From positions 4,340,001-4,404,000 of the forward strand of contig NZ_CP080378.1 of assembly GCF_019443445.1 (NCBI RefSeq): a DNA stretch of 64,000 bases, written 5' to 3'. This DNA is from Massilia sp. PAMC28688 (GTDB taxonomy: Bacteria; Pseudomonadota; Gammaproteobacteria; Burkholderiales; Burkholderiaceae_D). This document shows positions 39,750 through 52,817 of the stretch, piece by piece (the stretch's first letter is position 1; each line of letters starts with the position of its first letter). The notes beneath the pieces are model-generated. The model searched no databases. It saw only the letters and a list, made by a program, of their open reading frames with translations, and had not been told where the DNA came from. Made by a program: the position numbers and the translations under genes.

Positions 39750-39945
39750 CCCCTCTGTCCTTGGTACCTGAGAGATAGCGGAGATGTTCCGCCTGCCCCT
39801 TCGGTGGGCCGCCGGCATGTGCCGCGGCCGCTCTCCAGAGTTTGATCCGCCGCGACACGCGCTGCCGACCCCTGACCGGTCCTTTTGCCTGAGAGTTTTT
39901 GGGTGATGCCCCTTCGGCGGCAGCGCGTGGCTACCCTCTCCCGAT
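39750..39945 (-). ncRNA. Tandem glycine riboswitch upstream of gcvT
   Basis: Two consecutive glycine aptamers are visible on the minus strand. Each has the GGAGAG strand, a GCCGAAGGGGC or CACCGAAGGGGC core, and CTCTCAGG followed by AAAAGGACC (first) or TACCAAGGAC (second). The first spans about 39945-39870 with P1 GATCGG/CCGGTC; the second about 39842-39750. Glycine binding is known to switch on gcv genes for glycine breakdown. The distance to the gcvT ATG is about 76 bases. A perfect 12-bp complementarity (39929-39918 with 39867-39856) could unfold P3 of the first aptamer. Confidence 0.93.
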
Positions 39946-39956
39946 CAAGAGTGCAG

Positions 39957-39985
39957 AGCATATGCCAGCAGGCTGCCAAAGTCAA
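39957..39985 (-). promoter_or_regulatory. Sigma70 promoter of the gcv operon
   Basis: On the minus strand TTGACT (39985-39980) and TATGCT (39962-39957) are separated by exactly 17 bp. Transcription would begin near 39950, directly in front of the first glycine aptamer. Confidence 0.8.
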
Positions 39986-40112
39986 CTTAAGAGCGCCCAT
40001 CGCAGGGGGAAACCAGGGGCGAGAGAGGGCGCGCACGAATGCAGTGCGCCCGCCACGCCGGCATAGGGCGGATTTGTTAAAATTGCTCATCCCTTTTACG
40101 AGTAAAACAGCC

Positions 40113-40673
40113 ATGACCGAACAACAAACGAAAAGTGGTACGGAAGCGTGGTTTACGCTCTCCGGTGACGTCAACAGCGATATGGTGCATCGCGTGTTCG
40201 AGAGTGTTTCGGCCATGACCGAGGCGGGCGTGGAACGGGCCCATATTCTGATCCAGTCCAACGGCGGCTACGTCAGCGATGGCCTGTGCATGTATAACTT
40301 CCTCTCCAGGGCGCCCATCGAATTCGTCATGTACAACGGCGGCGCGGTAGCGTCCATCGCCGTCATCCTGTTCCTGTCCGGTACGCGCCGCTACGCCAGC
40401 GAGACGGCGCGCTTCATGGTCCACAAGTCGCACGCCACCGCGTCGCCGGGCGCGCGCCCGGACGCGCTCAATATCATCGTCGAAGGCTTGCGGGCCGATG
40501 ATGCGCGCACTGAATCCATTTTGCGCAAGCACATCGAACTGTCGCCGGAGCAGTGGGCCATTCACCAGTATTCCGACCTGCACCTCACCTCGCGCGACGC
40601 CAAGGCTGCGCGCATGATCGACGATGTGGCCGATTTTGCCCCGCCGCGGGGCGTCCATATCCGCAATATCTAG
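40113..40673 (+). CDS. ClpP/crotonase-fold peptidase-like protein
   Basis: The 186-residue protein resembles the ClpP proteolytic subunit. Substrate-groove sequence ([21 protein letters not shown]) is followed by the nucleophile region [15 protein letters not shown], in which the Ser aligns with the ClpP catalytic Ser, then [13 protein letters not shown] with the catalytic His position. ClpP propeptide and the tightly conserved ClpP sequences are missing. There is no clpX neighbour, so it is probably a specialised ClpP-like protease. The start is at ATG 40113; a TAAAAT lies at 40078. It stands alone, divergent from the gcv operon. Confidence 0.78.
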   Translation: MTEQQTKSGTEAWFTLSGDVNSDMVHRVFESVSAMTEAGVERAHILIQSNGGYVSDGLCMYNFLSRAPIEFVMYNGGAVASIAVILFLSGTRRYASETARFMVHKSHATASPGARPDALNIIVEGLRADDARTESILRKHIELSPEQWAIHQYSDLHLTSRDAKAARMIDDVADFAPPRGVHIRNI

Positions 40674-40855
40674 CGCCCGGTTGCCTGGCTCCCCGTTTCC
40701 TGTCGAGCCGGGCCCGGTAGACGCGCAAAAGAAAAGAGCGTTTCAACGAAAAGAGCCTGTCAACGGCGCGCCGCTGCAGACTCTTTCGATGGCTTCCTGT
40801 TTGGCACTGTAGTGGTACTGCCCGGAAACCCGGCAGTACCCAGCGGTCAGCCTGA

Positions 40856-41086
40856 TCAGCGGTTGCCGCTGCTCTTGCTTGCGCTGCCCGAACCCGAACC
40901 GGACTGGCGCGAACCTTCCTTGTTATCGTTCTTGTGGCTCTGGCGGCCGGCTTCCACGTGCTGCTCGTGGGTGCCACCCTGGGTGCCGCCCGAGCGCGAA
41001 CCGGAACCCTGGCTGCCGGACTGCTTGTTCGACGATGCGCTGTCACTTTGCTTGCTACCACCCTTGTTTTTCTGATTCGAGGCCAT
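40856..41086 (-). CDS. Small Gly/Ser-rich KGG-like stress peptide
   Basis: The 76-residue product is almost entirely Gly, Ser, Lys, Gln and Asn (MASNQKNKGGSKQSDSAS, GGTQGGTHEQHVEAGRQS). It resembles the YciG/KGG-type stress-induced hydrophilic peptides, a weak match based on GG-spaced repeats. The ATG at 41086 has AAGGA six to seven bases upstream; the ATG at 41092 abuts the AAGGA and is less likely. It is probably intrinsically disordered. Codon bias is normal for the genome. Confidence 0.6.
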   Translation of the reverse strand: MASNQKNKGGSKQSDSASSNKQSGSQGSGSRSGGTQGGTHEQHVEAGRQSHKNDNKEGSRQSGSGSGSASKSSGNR

Positions 41087-41258
41087 GTTCATTCCTTTAA
41101 GAAAGTTTGAAATGTCTTGCTCGCCTTGCGCGCCTGAATTGTTTCTCAGGCCCGTTTGGTGAACCAATGATGGGATGCCCGCAACAGGGCCGCTATCAGA
41201 AGATCGCTCGACCCGCTGTAGGAGCGCTTCCTACAGAATTGCAACAAATTGGCCAGGG

Positions 41259-42602
41259 TCAGAACTCTTCCCAATCCAGGTCCAGCCGGGCCATTGCCCC
41301 GCGCTGACGCTGGGGCCGCGCGGCAGGGGACGGCGCCACGACATGGATGGCGGGGGCCTTGCTGCGGGCAGTGGCCGTGCCCGCTGTTGCACGGGCGTGA
41401 GGATTGCTCGCGACCAGGTGCACAGCTGCTTTGCGCACCCCGTGTTCCGGCCCCAGGACAAAGGCGGCCGACGCGCGTGACAGGTGACCTGCTTCGTCGC
41501 GCAGCGAGGCCGCCGCCGCCGCCGATTGCTCGACCAGCGCCGCGTTCTGCTGGGTGGCCGCGTCCATGGCTGAAATGGCCTGGTTGATCTGGTCGATGCC
41601 GGCTGTCTGTTCCGCGCTGGCATGGGCAATTTCGCCAATGATGTCGGTCACCCGCTTGACGCTCGTGACGACGTCATGCATGGTCTTGCCCGCGCGCCCG
41701 GCCAGTTCCGTGCCGGCGCTGACCTTGCCCACGGAATCGTCAATCAGCAGCTTGATTTCCTGCGCCGCTGCCGCCGACCGCTGGGCCAGGCTGCGAACTT
41801 CGCCAGCCACCACGGCGAAACCGCGTCCCTGTTCGCCGGCGCGGGCCGCTTCCACTGCCGCGTTCAGGGCCAGGATGTTGGTCTGAAAAGCAATGCCGTC
41901 GATGACGTTGATGATCTCGGCAATCCGGCTCGACGATTCGTTAATGGATGCCATGGTGCAAACCACTTCGGCCACCACGGCACCGCCGCGCACTGCCACG
42001 TCGGAGGCTGAAATGGCAAGCTGGCTGGCCTGGTGCGCGTGTTCGGCATTCTGGCGGACCGTGGCCGTCAGCTGGCCCATTGAAGAGGCCGTCTCTTCGA
42101 GCGATGCCGCCTGCTCTTCCGTGCGCGCGGACAAGGACATGCTGCCGGCGGCGATCTGGCCGGCGCTGGTGGCAATGCTTTCCGTACCGCTGCGCACCTT
42201 GACAATCATGCCCGCCAGGCGTTCATTCATCTCCTGCATTGCGCCCAGCAAGATGCCGCCGGCGCCGCCCTGGTCGCTGACTTTTCCGCTCAGGTCGCCT
42301 TCCGCCACGCGCCGGGCCAGGGCGCCGGCTTCCTCCATGGGCCGATCCAGCGCCGCCTGCAGCCAGGCCCCGCCCAGCACGGCAACGAGCGTCAGGGCCA
42401 CGGCCGCGCACCAGAAGGTGATGCGGGCGGTGTCGTAAATTTTTATTGCAGCACTTAACTTTTGACCGGAACCGGCCGATAACAGGGCAATCTGCTCTGC
42501 CTGGCCGAGGATCCAGAACGCCAGCGTCAGGCACGCCGCAAGCAGCGCGCCGATGCAGGCAAATAGTTTATGGCGGGTATCGAGGCGGGGCAGTGGGGAC
42601 AT
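41259..42602 (-). CDS. Methyl-accepting chemotaxis protein with DWEEF tail
   Basis: The 447-residue chemoreceptor has two membrane helices close together (about residues 15-33 and 60-80) with only a tiny periplasmic loop. A HAMP domain ([20 protein letters not shown]) is followed by a full signalling coiled coil with the conserved tip [40 protein letters not shown]. It ends with an Ala/Pro-rich linker and the pentapeptide DWEEF, matching the xWxxF tail that tethers CheR/CheB. With no sizeable sensor domain it may sense membrane or cytoplasmic signals. Ribosome site AAGGAAA lies before ATG 42602. Confidence 0.95.
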   Translation of the reverse strand: MSPLPRLDTRHKLFACIGALLAACLTLAFWILGQAEQIALLSAGSGQKLSAAIKIYDTARITFWCAAVALTLVAVLGGAWLQAALDRPMEEAGALARRVAEGDLSGKVSDQGGAGGILLGAMQEMNERLAGMIVKVRSGTESIATSAGQIAAGSMSLSARTEEQAASLEETASSMGQLTATVRQNAEHAHQASQLAISASDVAVRGGAVVAEVVCTMASINESSSRIAEIINVIDGIAFQTNILALNAAVEAARAGEQGRGFAVVAGEVRSLAQRSAAAAQEIKLLIDDSVGKVSAGTELAGRAGKTMHDVVTSVKRVTDIIGEIAHASAEQTAGIDQINQAISAMDAATQQNAALVEQSAAAAASLRDEAGHLSRASAAFVLGPEHGVRKAAVHLVASNPHARATAGTATARSKAPAIHVVAPSPAARPQRQRGAMARLDLDWEEF

Positions 42603-42820
42603 GATGGTTTCCTTGGCAAGGTCGGTGCACCAGGAGGGCGGCCGCGCCGCCCCTGAAGCAAGGTGATTCTTCATGTTAAGGAAACGCCGAAGCGCGACCT
42701 TTGCGCAGTATCAAAAGTCGGCCCGGCAATAAAACGTGTTCAAAAAAGCACGTTGTTGATCTTGAATGTGTACTTACAAAAGAAATTCTGCAAAAACAGC
42801 GATTCGTTATATTTTGTCTA

Positions 42821-42848
42821 TTGCCTTGTGGAAATAACGTGGCAAAAT
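42821..42848 (+). promoter_or_regulatory. Possible promoter of the DUF1631 gene
   Basis: TTGCCT (42821-42826) and CAAAAT (42843-42848) are 16 bp apart in an AT-rich stretch, 44 bp before the ATG at 42893. The match is moderate. Confidence 0.4.
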
Positions 42849-42892
42849 AGAAGCGTCAAATAGTCAATTCATCCCGCGGAGAATAATCAACC

Positions 42893-45415
42893 ATGGCTCC
42901 AGTAGCGTCCAAACCGGCAAATGCACAGAAGGCGGCCGTGTCGCAGCATGAGCTGTTGGAAGCCTTGGTGGAGATCGTCACCAAGCACGCCAATGAGCAA
43001 TGGCTCGGCGTCGGCACGCGCCTGGTATCGGCCCTGCTGGATGTGGCCGACCCAAGCATGGATGCGCGCGACGTCTTCTTGCGGGTGAAGTCGGGCAATT
43101 TGCTTAAAGAACACAGCTACGCCTTCCTGCACCTCATTTCTGAGGAGCTGGAAAAATCGCTGCGGGCCGAAGTGGCCGGCCTGACCCCCCGCCCGCGCGC
43201 CACCCTGATTTCCGAAGCGGCGCTCACGCTGGTGCCATTCGCCGAGATGGACAACCGGGTCGCCTTCGATGCCCTGAGCCGGCCGTTTGAAATGAAATAT
43301 GCGACCCAGATTGCCACGCTGAACGTGCGCCTGGGTTACCTGCTCAACCGCGACATCCTGCGTCTTGCCCAAAACCCCTTCCGGCCAGAGCTGTTCCTCG
43401 CTGCGCTCAGCAGTGCCTGGCGCGAGTTTGAACCCAACGAAGAGGCACACGGCCTCATCACGCGCCTGCTGCGCCCGGAAATCCTGTTCGACCTGGGGCC
43501 GATGTACGACGCCTTGTGCGATGCCCTGGTCAACAAGGGGACCCAGCCGGGGTCGATGGACGCCTACAACATCAAGAAAACCGAATGTGCCAATGCCGCC
43601 AAGGCCAAGCGCGCCAAGAAGCAGGAAGCACTGGCCCAGCAGCTGCGCCAGTTCCTGACGGGCGAAGCGGACAGTGAGTTTGACGCCGGCATTCCCCTCA
43701 TTCCGAATTTGCCGCAAAGTACCGGTGGCCCCGGCGGCTGGCGCCCGAGCGCCGTGCACGGTTTCGTGCCCGAACCGGCCGCAGCGCAGAGCGCACCCGT
43801 CCATGGCGCCGCGCCGCACGCGATGGCAGCGGGCGCGTCCCCGTTCCACGGCGTGCAGGGCGGCACGCACGGATTTGCCGCTGCCGGCCCGGGTGGCCCT
43901 AACCCGGGCGGCCCTTTCCCGGGCGGCCCTTTCCCGGGCGGCCCTATCCCGGACGGCCCTATCCCGGGTGGCCAGTTCCACAGCCAGGTGATGGCCGGGG
44001 GGCTGATGGCGCAGGTGGCCTTCGGCACGTCGCCCCAGCCGCACGCAGCCACTGGGGCCGTCCTCGGTCAGGCCGGCTTCGGCGCGGCCCCGGCGCCGCT
44101 GCTGGACATGCTCAAGACGCTGCAGGCGCGCATGCCCGAACAGTTTGCCGCCACGCCGTCCACCCCCGGCGCGGCCCAGAACGCGGACGTGTTCTACCTG
44201 CCGCGCCTGAAAGCGAGCATTCCGCAGGGCAGCCTGTCGCGCGGCGATGAAAGCACGATCGACCTGCTGTCGAAGATTTTCGACACCGTTTTCCTCGACC
44301 CGAATATTCCCAAGGAAATCCGGGAACTGATCCAGTTCCTGCAGATTCCCGTGCTCAAGGCCGCGCTGGCGGACAAGAATTTCTTCTTTGAAGAGGCGCA
44401 TCCCGCGCGCCGCATGATCAACCTGCTCACCCGCCTGGGCCCCGAGCAGCGCAGCGCCGACGACCCCCTGTTCCAGGCCATGCAGCGCAGCGTCGACAAG
44501 GTCGGGCGCGAAGAAGGGCAGGGCGACGCCGCCTTTGCCAGTGCGGTGGCCGAGCTGGAAGATTCGATCAAGGCTGAGGAATCATTTGAAGTCGAGGCCA
44601 TTGCCGCGCCCATCGCCGCCGCCCTCAAGCAGGAAAAGGTCACCGCCGCCACCCGTTCAGCCAAATCTGCCGTGGCCGCGCGCGTTTCCAGTGGCGAGGT
44701 GGTGGCCGTGCTGGAGACTTTCCTGGAAAAGAAATGGACCTCGGTACTGACCCTGGCTTACACGCTGGAAGACGAAAAGCCCGGTGCCGTCGGCAGCGCC
44801 ACCCGCACCATGGATGACCTGATCTGGAGCGTCAAGCCCAAGATCACGCACGAGGAGCGCCGCTCCCTGATCGCCAAGCTGCCCACGCTGCTGGCCACGC
44901 TGAACAAGTGGCTCGACATCATCCAGTGGCAGGAGGCGGACCGCCTGCAGTTTTTTGCCGAACTGGCCGAATGCCACGCCTCCATCGTACGCGCGCCGCT
45001 CGACATCACGCCGGAACGTCAGCTGGAAATTGCCGTGGAAGTGGCGCAGGAAGACGCGATGCGCCGCCTGCAGAAGGAAAAGGCGGCCGAACAGCAGCCG
45101 GAGCAGCAGATCGACGCCGCCGCCGTCACGGTCGAAGCGCTCGAGCGCGGCGCCTGGATGGAATTTACCCAGAACGACGGCACCGTCCGGCTGGCCAAGC
45201 TGGCCTGGGTCAGCCCGCTCAAGACCCTGTACATCTTTTCGGTCGGCGCGCGCAAGGAGTCGTTCTCGCTCAGCGTGGAAAAGCTCACTGCCGGGGTGCG
45301 CCAGAAAAAGGTCAGCCTGGTGCGCACCGAAGGCGTGGTCGAGCGCGCCCTGTTCGATGCCATGGGCGTGGGCGCCATCAACGACACCACCGTCATGATG
45401 GACGTGGCGGCCTGA
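42893..45415 (+). CDS. DUF1631 family protein with PGGP repeats
   Basis: The 840-residue protein belongs to DUF1631, sometimes mislabelled thymidine phosphorylase; function is unknown. Features are an N-terminal helical domain (RLVSALLDVADPSMDARD), FDLGPMYDALCDALV, a Gly/Pro-rich linker at about residues 330-365, a second helical domain (about 400-720), and a C-terminal beta domain (GAWMEFTQNDGTVRLAKLAWV, LYIFSVGARKESFSLS). The linker holds five near-perfect PGGPx units encoded by a 15-bp tandem repeat. It is followed by a long hairpin and the smc gene. Confidence 0.87.
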   Translation: MAPVASKPANAQKAAVSQHELLEALVEIVTKHANEQWLGVGTRLVSALLDVADPSMDARDVFLRVKSGNLLKEHSYAFLHLISEELEKSLRAEVAGLTPRPRATLISEAALTLVPFAEMDNRVAFDALSRPFEMKYATQIATLNVRLGYLLNRDILRLAQNPFRPELFLAALSSAWREFEPNEEAHGLITRLLRPEILFDLGPMYDALCDALVNKGTQPGSMDAYNIKKTECANAAKAKRAKKQEALAQQLRQFLTGEADSEFDAGIPLIPNLPQSTGGPGGWRPSAVHGFVPEPAAAQSAPVHGAAPHAMAAGASPFHGVQGGTHGFAAAGPGGPNPGGPFPGGPFPGGPIPDGPIPGGQFHSQVMAGGLMAQVAFGTSPQPHAATGAVLGQAGFGAAPAPLLDMLKTLQARMPEQFAATPSTPGAAQNADVFYLPRLKASIPQGSLSRGDESTIDLLSKIFDTVFLDPNIPKEIRELIQFLQIPVLKAALADKNFFFEEAHPARRMINLLTRLGPEQRSADDPLFQAMQRSVDKVGREEGQGDAAFASAVAELEDSIKAEESFEVEAIAAPIAAALKQEKVTAATRSAKSAVAARVSSGEVVAVLETFLEKKWTSVLTLAYTLEDEKPGAVGSATRTMDDLIWSVKPKITHEERRSLIAKLPTLLATLNKWLDIIQWQEADRLQFFAELAECHASIVRAPLDITPERQLEIAVEVAQEDAMRRLQKEKAAEQQPEQQIDAAAVTVEALERGAWMEFTQNDGTVRLAKLAWVSPLKTLYIFSVGARKESFSLSVEKLTAGVRQKKVSLVRTEGVVERALFDAMGVGAINDTTVMMDVAA
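43906..43978 (+). repeat. 15-bp tandem repeat coding PGGPx
   Basis: About five copies of a 15-bp unit (CCCGGGCGGCCCTTT and close variants) encode PGGPF PGGPF PGGPI PDGPI PGGQF. Units differ by only a few bases, so copy number could vary between strains without breaking the frame. Confidence 0.85.
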
Positions 45416-45523
45416 CAGGGGGCGGGGGAGTGGCTCCGGCGCAATGGCGCCGTGCCACTACCGGAACGAAAGCAACAGATGGTATGATGAGATTCTTTCA
45501 TTCTGCCCCTCCAGCCCTGCAAC
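45416..45523. other. Hairpin region between DUF1631 gene and smc
   Basis: A long interrupted hairpin (AGTGGC and GGCGC at 45429-45442 facing GCGCC and GCCACT at 45447-45459) follows the DUF1631 stop. No T run follows, so it is not a standard terminator. The smc promoter lies just after it. Confidence 0.5.
45480..45488 (+). promoter_or_regulatory. Extended -10 promoter of smc
   Basis: TGGTATGAT is an extended -10 element 35 bp before the smc GTG. A nearly identical element (TGGTATGATG) stands before zipA. No clear -35 is seen, as is usual for extended -10 promoters. Confidence 0.5.
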
Positions 45524-48500
45524 GTGCGTCTATCTTCAATTAAATTGTCGGGATTTAAGTCTTTCGTCGATCCCACCAATTTCCAGGTGCCGGGTCAGCT
45601 TGTCGGCGTGGTAGGACCCAACGGCTGCGGCAAATCCAACATTATCGACGCGGTGCGCTGGGTGCTGGGCGAGTCCAAGGCGTCCGAACTGCGCGGCGAG
45701 TCCATGCAGGACGTTATTTTCAACGGTTCCACCCACCGCAAGCCTGCCGGCCGCGCCTCGGTGGAGCTGGTGTTCGACAATAACGATGGCAAGGCGGCCG
45801 GACAGTGGGGCCAGTACGCCGAGATTGCCGTCAAGCGCACCCTCACGCGCGACGGTACGTCCACCTATTACATCAATGGCCAGCCGGTAAGGCGGCGCGA
45901 TATCCAGGATATCTTCCTCGGCACGGGCCTGGGTCCGCGCGCCTACGCCATCATTGGCCAGGGCATGATTTCGCGCATCATCGAATCGCGCCCGGAAGAG
46001 CTGCGCGTGTTCCTCGAAGAAGCTGCCGGCGTGTCCAAGTACAAGGAACGGCGCCGGGAGACGGAAAACCGCCTCAATGACACCCGCGAAAACCTGCTGC
46101 GGGTGGAAGACATCCTGCGCGAGCTGAACGCCAACCTGGAAAAGCTGCAAGCGCAGGCCGTCGTGGCAACGCGCTTTCACACGCTGCAGGCCGAGCAGGA
46201 AGAAAAGCAGAAGCTGCTGTGGCTGCTGCGCAAGAACGAAGCATTGGCCGAGCAGGGCAAGTACCAGCGCGAGATGGAGCAGGCCCAGACCGATCTGGAA
46301 GAGCAGACCGCCAAGCTGCGCCACGTGGAGCTGGAACTGGAGCACATGCGCCAGGCTCACTTTGCCGTGGGCGACCGTCTGCACACGGCCCAGGGGCATC
46401 TGTACCAGACCAACTCCGAAATCGGCAGCCTGGAAGCGCAGATCAAGTTCGTGATCGAGTCGCGCAGCCGCCTGCAGAATCAGCTGGGCGTGCTCGCGGC
46501 GCAGCGCACGCAGTGGCAGGTGCAGGCGGAAGACTACGGTTCCCAGATCGAGGAAGCCGAGTTCCTGCTCGAAGAACTGGGCGGGCGCGTGGAAGAATCG
46601 CAGATGGCGGCCGAAGCGCAGGCCGAACGCTTGCCGGAGCTGGACGCTGCCTGGCGCGCAGCCCAGCACAAGACGACTGAATCGCGCGCCAGGATCATGC
46701 AGGCGCAGCAGCAGATCGAGCTGGAATCGGCGCACCAGCGCAACGCCTCCAACATCCTGAGTAGCCTGGCAACCCGGCGCGAACGCCTGCAGCAGGAAAA
46801 AAATGGCCTGAACCTGCCCGACAGCGCCCACCTGTCCAACCTGCGCATGCAGCTCGAAGAAAAGCAGCAGTCGCTGGAAGAGCAGCAGATGCTGCTGGAA
46901 GAAGCGCTCGAACAGCAGCAGCGCGTCGATGAAGAACGCAGCACTGCGCAGGCCCAGGTCAATACCGAAACGGCCGCCAACGCCCAGCTGGAAGCGCGCC
47001 TGTCGGCCCTCAGGCAGCTGCAGGAGCGGGTACAGACCCAGGGCAAGGTCACGCCATGGCTGCAGAAGCACGAACTCGATGCGCTGCCGCGCCTGTGGCA
47101 AAAGCTGCAGATCGAGCAGGGCTGGGAAACGGCCATGGAGTCGGTCCTGCGCGAACGCACCACGGCGCTGGAAATGTCCAACATCGAGTGGGCCAAGGCT
47201 TTTTTCAGCGATGCGCCGCCCGCCAAGCTGGCCCTGTATTCGCCGTCCGTGGTCCATGCCGCAACGCAGGCCGAAGTGCCAGGGCTGCAATCATTTGCCA
47301 GCCTTCTCAAGTTGAACGACGCCGGCCTGCGCGGCCTGCTGCAGGACTGGCTGCACAACGTCTTTGCCGCCGACGATGCGGCCAGCGCCATGGCCGACCG
47401 CGGCAAGCTGCCGGCGGGCGGCTCGTTCGTGACGCGCCAGGGCCACGTGATCACGCAGTCGAGCGTGCGCTTCTACGCCGCTGACGCCGAGCAGGATGGC
47501 CTGCTGGGCCGCCAGCAGGAAATCGAGAACATCACCAAGCAGCTGCGCGCCCAGGGCATGCTGGCCGACGAAGCGCGCGCCCGCGCCGTGCGGGCCGACG
47601 CTGCTGCGTCCGAGCTGGCGCGCCGCCTGCAGGATGCACGCGCCCGCGTGGCCACGCTCACCCAGGCCGTCCATGTGCTGCAGATCGACGTGGTCAAGCA
47701 GTCCGAGGTCGAAGCGCGCTTTAACCAGCGCAGTTCGCAGATCCAGTCCGACCTGGCCGAAATCACAGCCCAGGAAGAAGAGCAGAATCAGATCCGCATG
47801 GAGTCGGAAGAAAAGTTCGAGCAGCTCGACATCGCGCTGGCCGAGCTGCAGGGTGCGCACGAAGATGGCCAGACCGATTTTCTGAGCAAGGAGCAAGCCC
47901 TGGCCGACGCGCGCGAACGCCTGCGCGAGATGGAACGCGCGGCGCAGGAAGCGCAGTTTGCCGAGAAGTCCCAGCGCAGCAAGATCGAAGAACTCAAGCG
48001 CAGCATCGCCACCGCCACCCAGCAGGCCGCCCAGGTGAGCGAAAGCATTGCCGTCGGCCAGCAGGAGCTGGAGTCGCTCGAAACGGGCGCCGCCAACGAC
48101 GGCTTGCAGGAGCTGTTGGAGCGCCGCTCGGCCCAGGAGCGCGCCCTGTCGGATGCGCGGCATGAACTGGACCAGGTCACGCAAAAGATGCGCACCCTGG
48201 AAGAAGCGCGCATGCAGTCCGAGCGCAGCCTGCAGCCGCAGCGCGACAAGATCACCGAGATGCAGCTCAAGGAGCAGGCCGCGCGCCTGAACCAGGAGCA
48301 GTTTGCCGAAGCGCTGCGCGCAGTGGAAGCCGACGAGGCAGCGCTGTCCGAAAAGCTCAACCCCGACATGAAGCCATCCTACCTGCAGGGCGAAGTGACG
48401 CGCCTGACCAATGCCATCGCGGCGCTGGGCGCGGTCAACCTGGCCGCGCTCGATGAACTGGCGCAGGCGTCGGAACGCAAGAACTTCCTGGACGCGCAAA

Positions 48501-49048
48501 ACGCCGACCTGACGGAGGCCATCCGCACGCTGGAAGACGCCATCACGCGCATCGACAAGGAAACGCGCGATCTGCTGCAAGATACGTTCGACCGCGTCAA
48601 TCATCACTTTTCCGAATTGTTCCCGATCCTGTTCGGCGGCGGCAATGCCAAGCTGGTGATGACGGGCGACGAAATCCTGGACTCCGGTGTGCAGGTCATG
48701 GCGCAGCCGCCGGGCAAGAAGAACGCGACCATCCATCTGCTGTCGGGTGGCGAAAAGGCGCTGACGGCGACGGCCCTGGTGTTTTCCATGTTCCGCCTGA
48801 ACCCGGCGCCATTTTGCCTGCTCGACGAGGTGGACGCGCCGCTCGACGACGCCAACACGGAACGCTTCTGCCGCATGGTCAAGCGCATGTCCGAGCACAC
48901 GCAATTTCTCTTCATCTCGCACAACAAGATCGCCATGGAGATGGCCAACCAGCTCATTGGCGTGACCATGCAGGAGCAGGGTGTTTCGCGCATCGTGGCG
49001 GTAGACATGGAGGCCGCGGCCAACCTGGCGGACCTTGCGCCGGCATAG
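45524..49048 (+). CDS. smc: Chromosome segregation ATPase SMC
   Basis: SMC organises and condenses the chromosome with ScpA/ScpB. The 1174-residue protein has Walker A (GVVGPNGCGKSNI), a long coiled coil, a hinge region (about residues 510-640), a second coiled coil, and the C-terminal head with the signature LSGGEKALTATALVF and Walker B FCLLDEVDAPLDD. The start is GTG at 45524, because RLSSIKLSGFKSFVDP is the family N-terminus. No strong Shine-Dalgarno is present. smc-zipA-ligA is the usual betaproteobacterial order. Confidence 0.97.
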   Translation: MRLSSIKLSGFKSFVDPTNFQVPGQLVGVVGPNGCGKSNIIDAVRWVLGESKASELRGESMQDVIFNGSTHRKPAGRASVELVFDNNDGKAAGQWGQYAEIAVKRTLTRDGTSTYYINGQPVRRRDIQDIFLGTGLGPRAYAIIGQGMISRIIESRPEELRVFLEEAAGVSKYKERRRETENRLNDTRENLLRVEDILRELNANLEKLQAQAVVATRFHTLQAEQEEKQKLLWLLRKNEALAEQGKYQREMEQAQTDLEEQTAKLRHVELELEHMRQAHFAVGDRLHTAQGHLYQTNSEIGSLEAQIKFVIESRSRLQNQLGVLAAQRTQWQVQAEDYGSQIEEAEFLLEELGGRVEESQMAAEAQAERLPELDAAWRAAQHKTTESRARIMQAQQQIELESAHQRNASNILSSLATRRERLQQEKNGLNLPDSAHLSNLRMQLEEKQQSLEEQQMLLEEALEQQQRVDEERSTAQAQVNTETAANAQLEARLSALRQLQERVQTQGKVTPWLQKHELDALPRLWQKLQIEQGWETAMESVLRERTTALEMSNIEWAKAFFSDAPPAKLALYSPSVVHAATQAEVPGLQSFASLLKLNDAGLRGLLQDWLHNVFAADDAASAMADRGKLPAGGSFVTRQGHVITQSSVRFYAADAEQDGLLGRQQEIENITKQLRAQGMLADEARARAVRADAAASELARRLQDARARVATLTQAVHVLQIDVVKQSEVEARFNQRSSQIQSDLAEITAQEEEQNQIRMESEEKFEQLDIALAELQGAHEDGQTDFLSKEQALADARERLREMERAAQEAQFAEKSQRSKIEELKRSIATATQQAAQVSESIAVGQQELESLETGAANDGLQELLERRSAQERALSDARHELDQVTQKMRTLEEARMQSERSLQPQRDKITEMQLKEQAARLNQEQFAEALRAVEADEAALSEKLNPDMKPSYLQGEVTRLTNAIAALGAVNLAALDELAQASERKNFLDAQNADLTEAIRTLEDAITRIDKETRDLLQDTFDRVNHHFSELFPILFGGGNAKLVMTGDEILDSGVQVMAQPPGKKNATIHLLSGGEKALTATALVFSMFRLNPAPFCLLDEVDAPLDDANTERFCRMVKRMSEHTQFLFISHNKIAMEMANQLIGVTMQEQGVSRIVAVDMEAAANLADLAPA

Positions 49049-49080
49049 TGGGCGCATTCATGGCGCCATCAGGGTGAAGT

Positions 49081-49089
49081 TGGTATGAT
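49081..49089 (+). promoter_or_regulatory. Extended -10 promoter of zipA
   Basis: TGGTATGAT lies 71 bp before the zipA ATG, followed by a short inverted-repeat-rich leader (ATGATCAT, GGCGGCATGGTGCC). The element duplicates the sequence before smc. Confidence 0.45.
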
Positions 49090-49160
49090 GGCATGATCAT
49101 GGCGGCATGGTGCCGTCAACCGCATAACAGAATCAACAGAAAAACAAAGGCACAAGCAGC

Positions 49161-52806
<3,646 letters not shown>

Positions 52807-52817
52807 GATGTGTTAAA

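Noticed and set aside
39674..40261. In-frame upstream extension of gcvT
   Set aside because: It runs through the tandem glycine riboswitch and its promoter, so it is leader RNA rather than coding.
47291..49057. 588-codon open frame on the minus strand opposite smc
   Set aside because: It is a codon-bias shadow of a high-GC gene; no protein family character, no ribosome site. The same holds for long reverse frames opposite pheT, pheS, prfC, gcvP and glnD.
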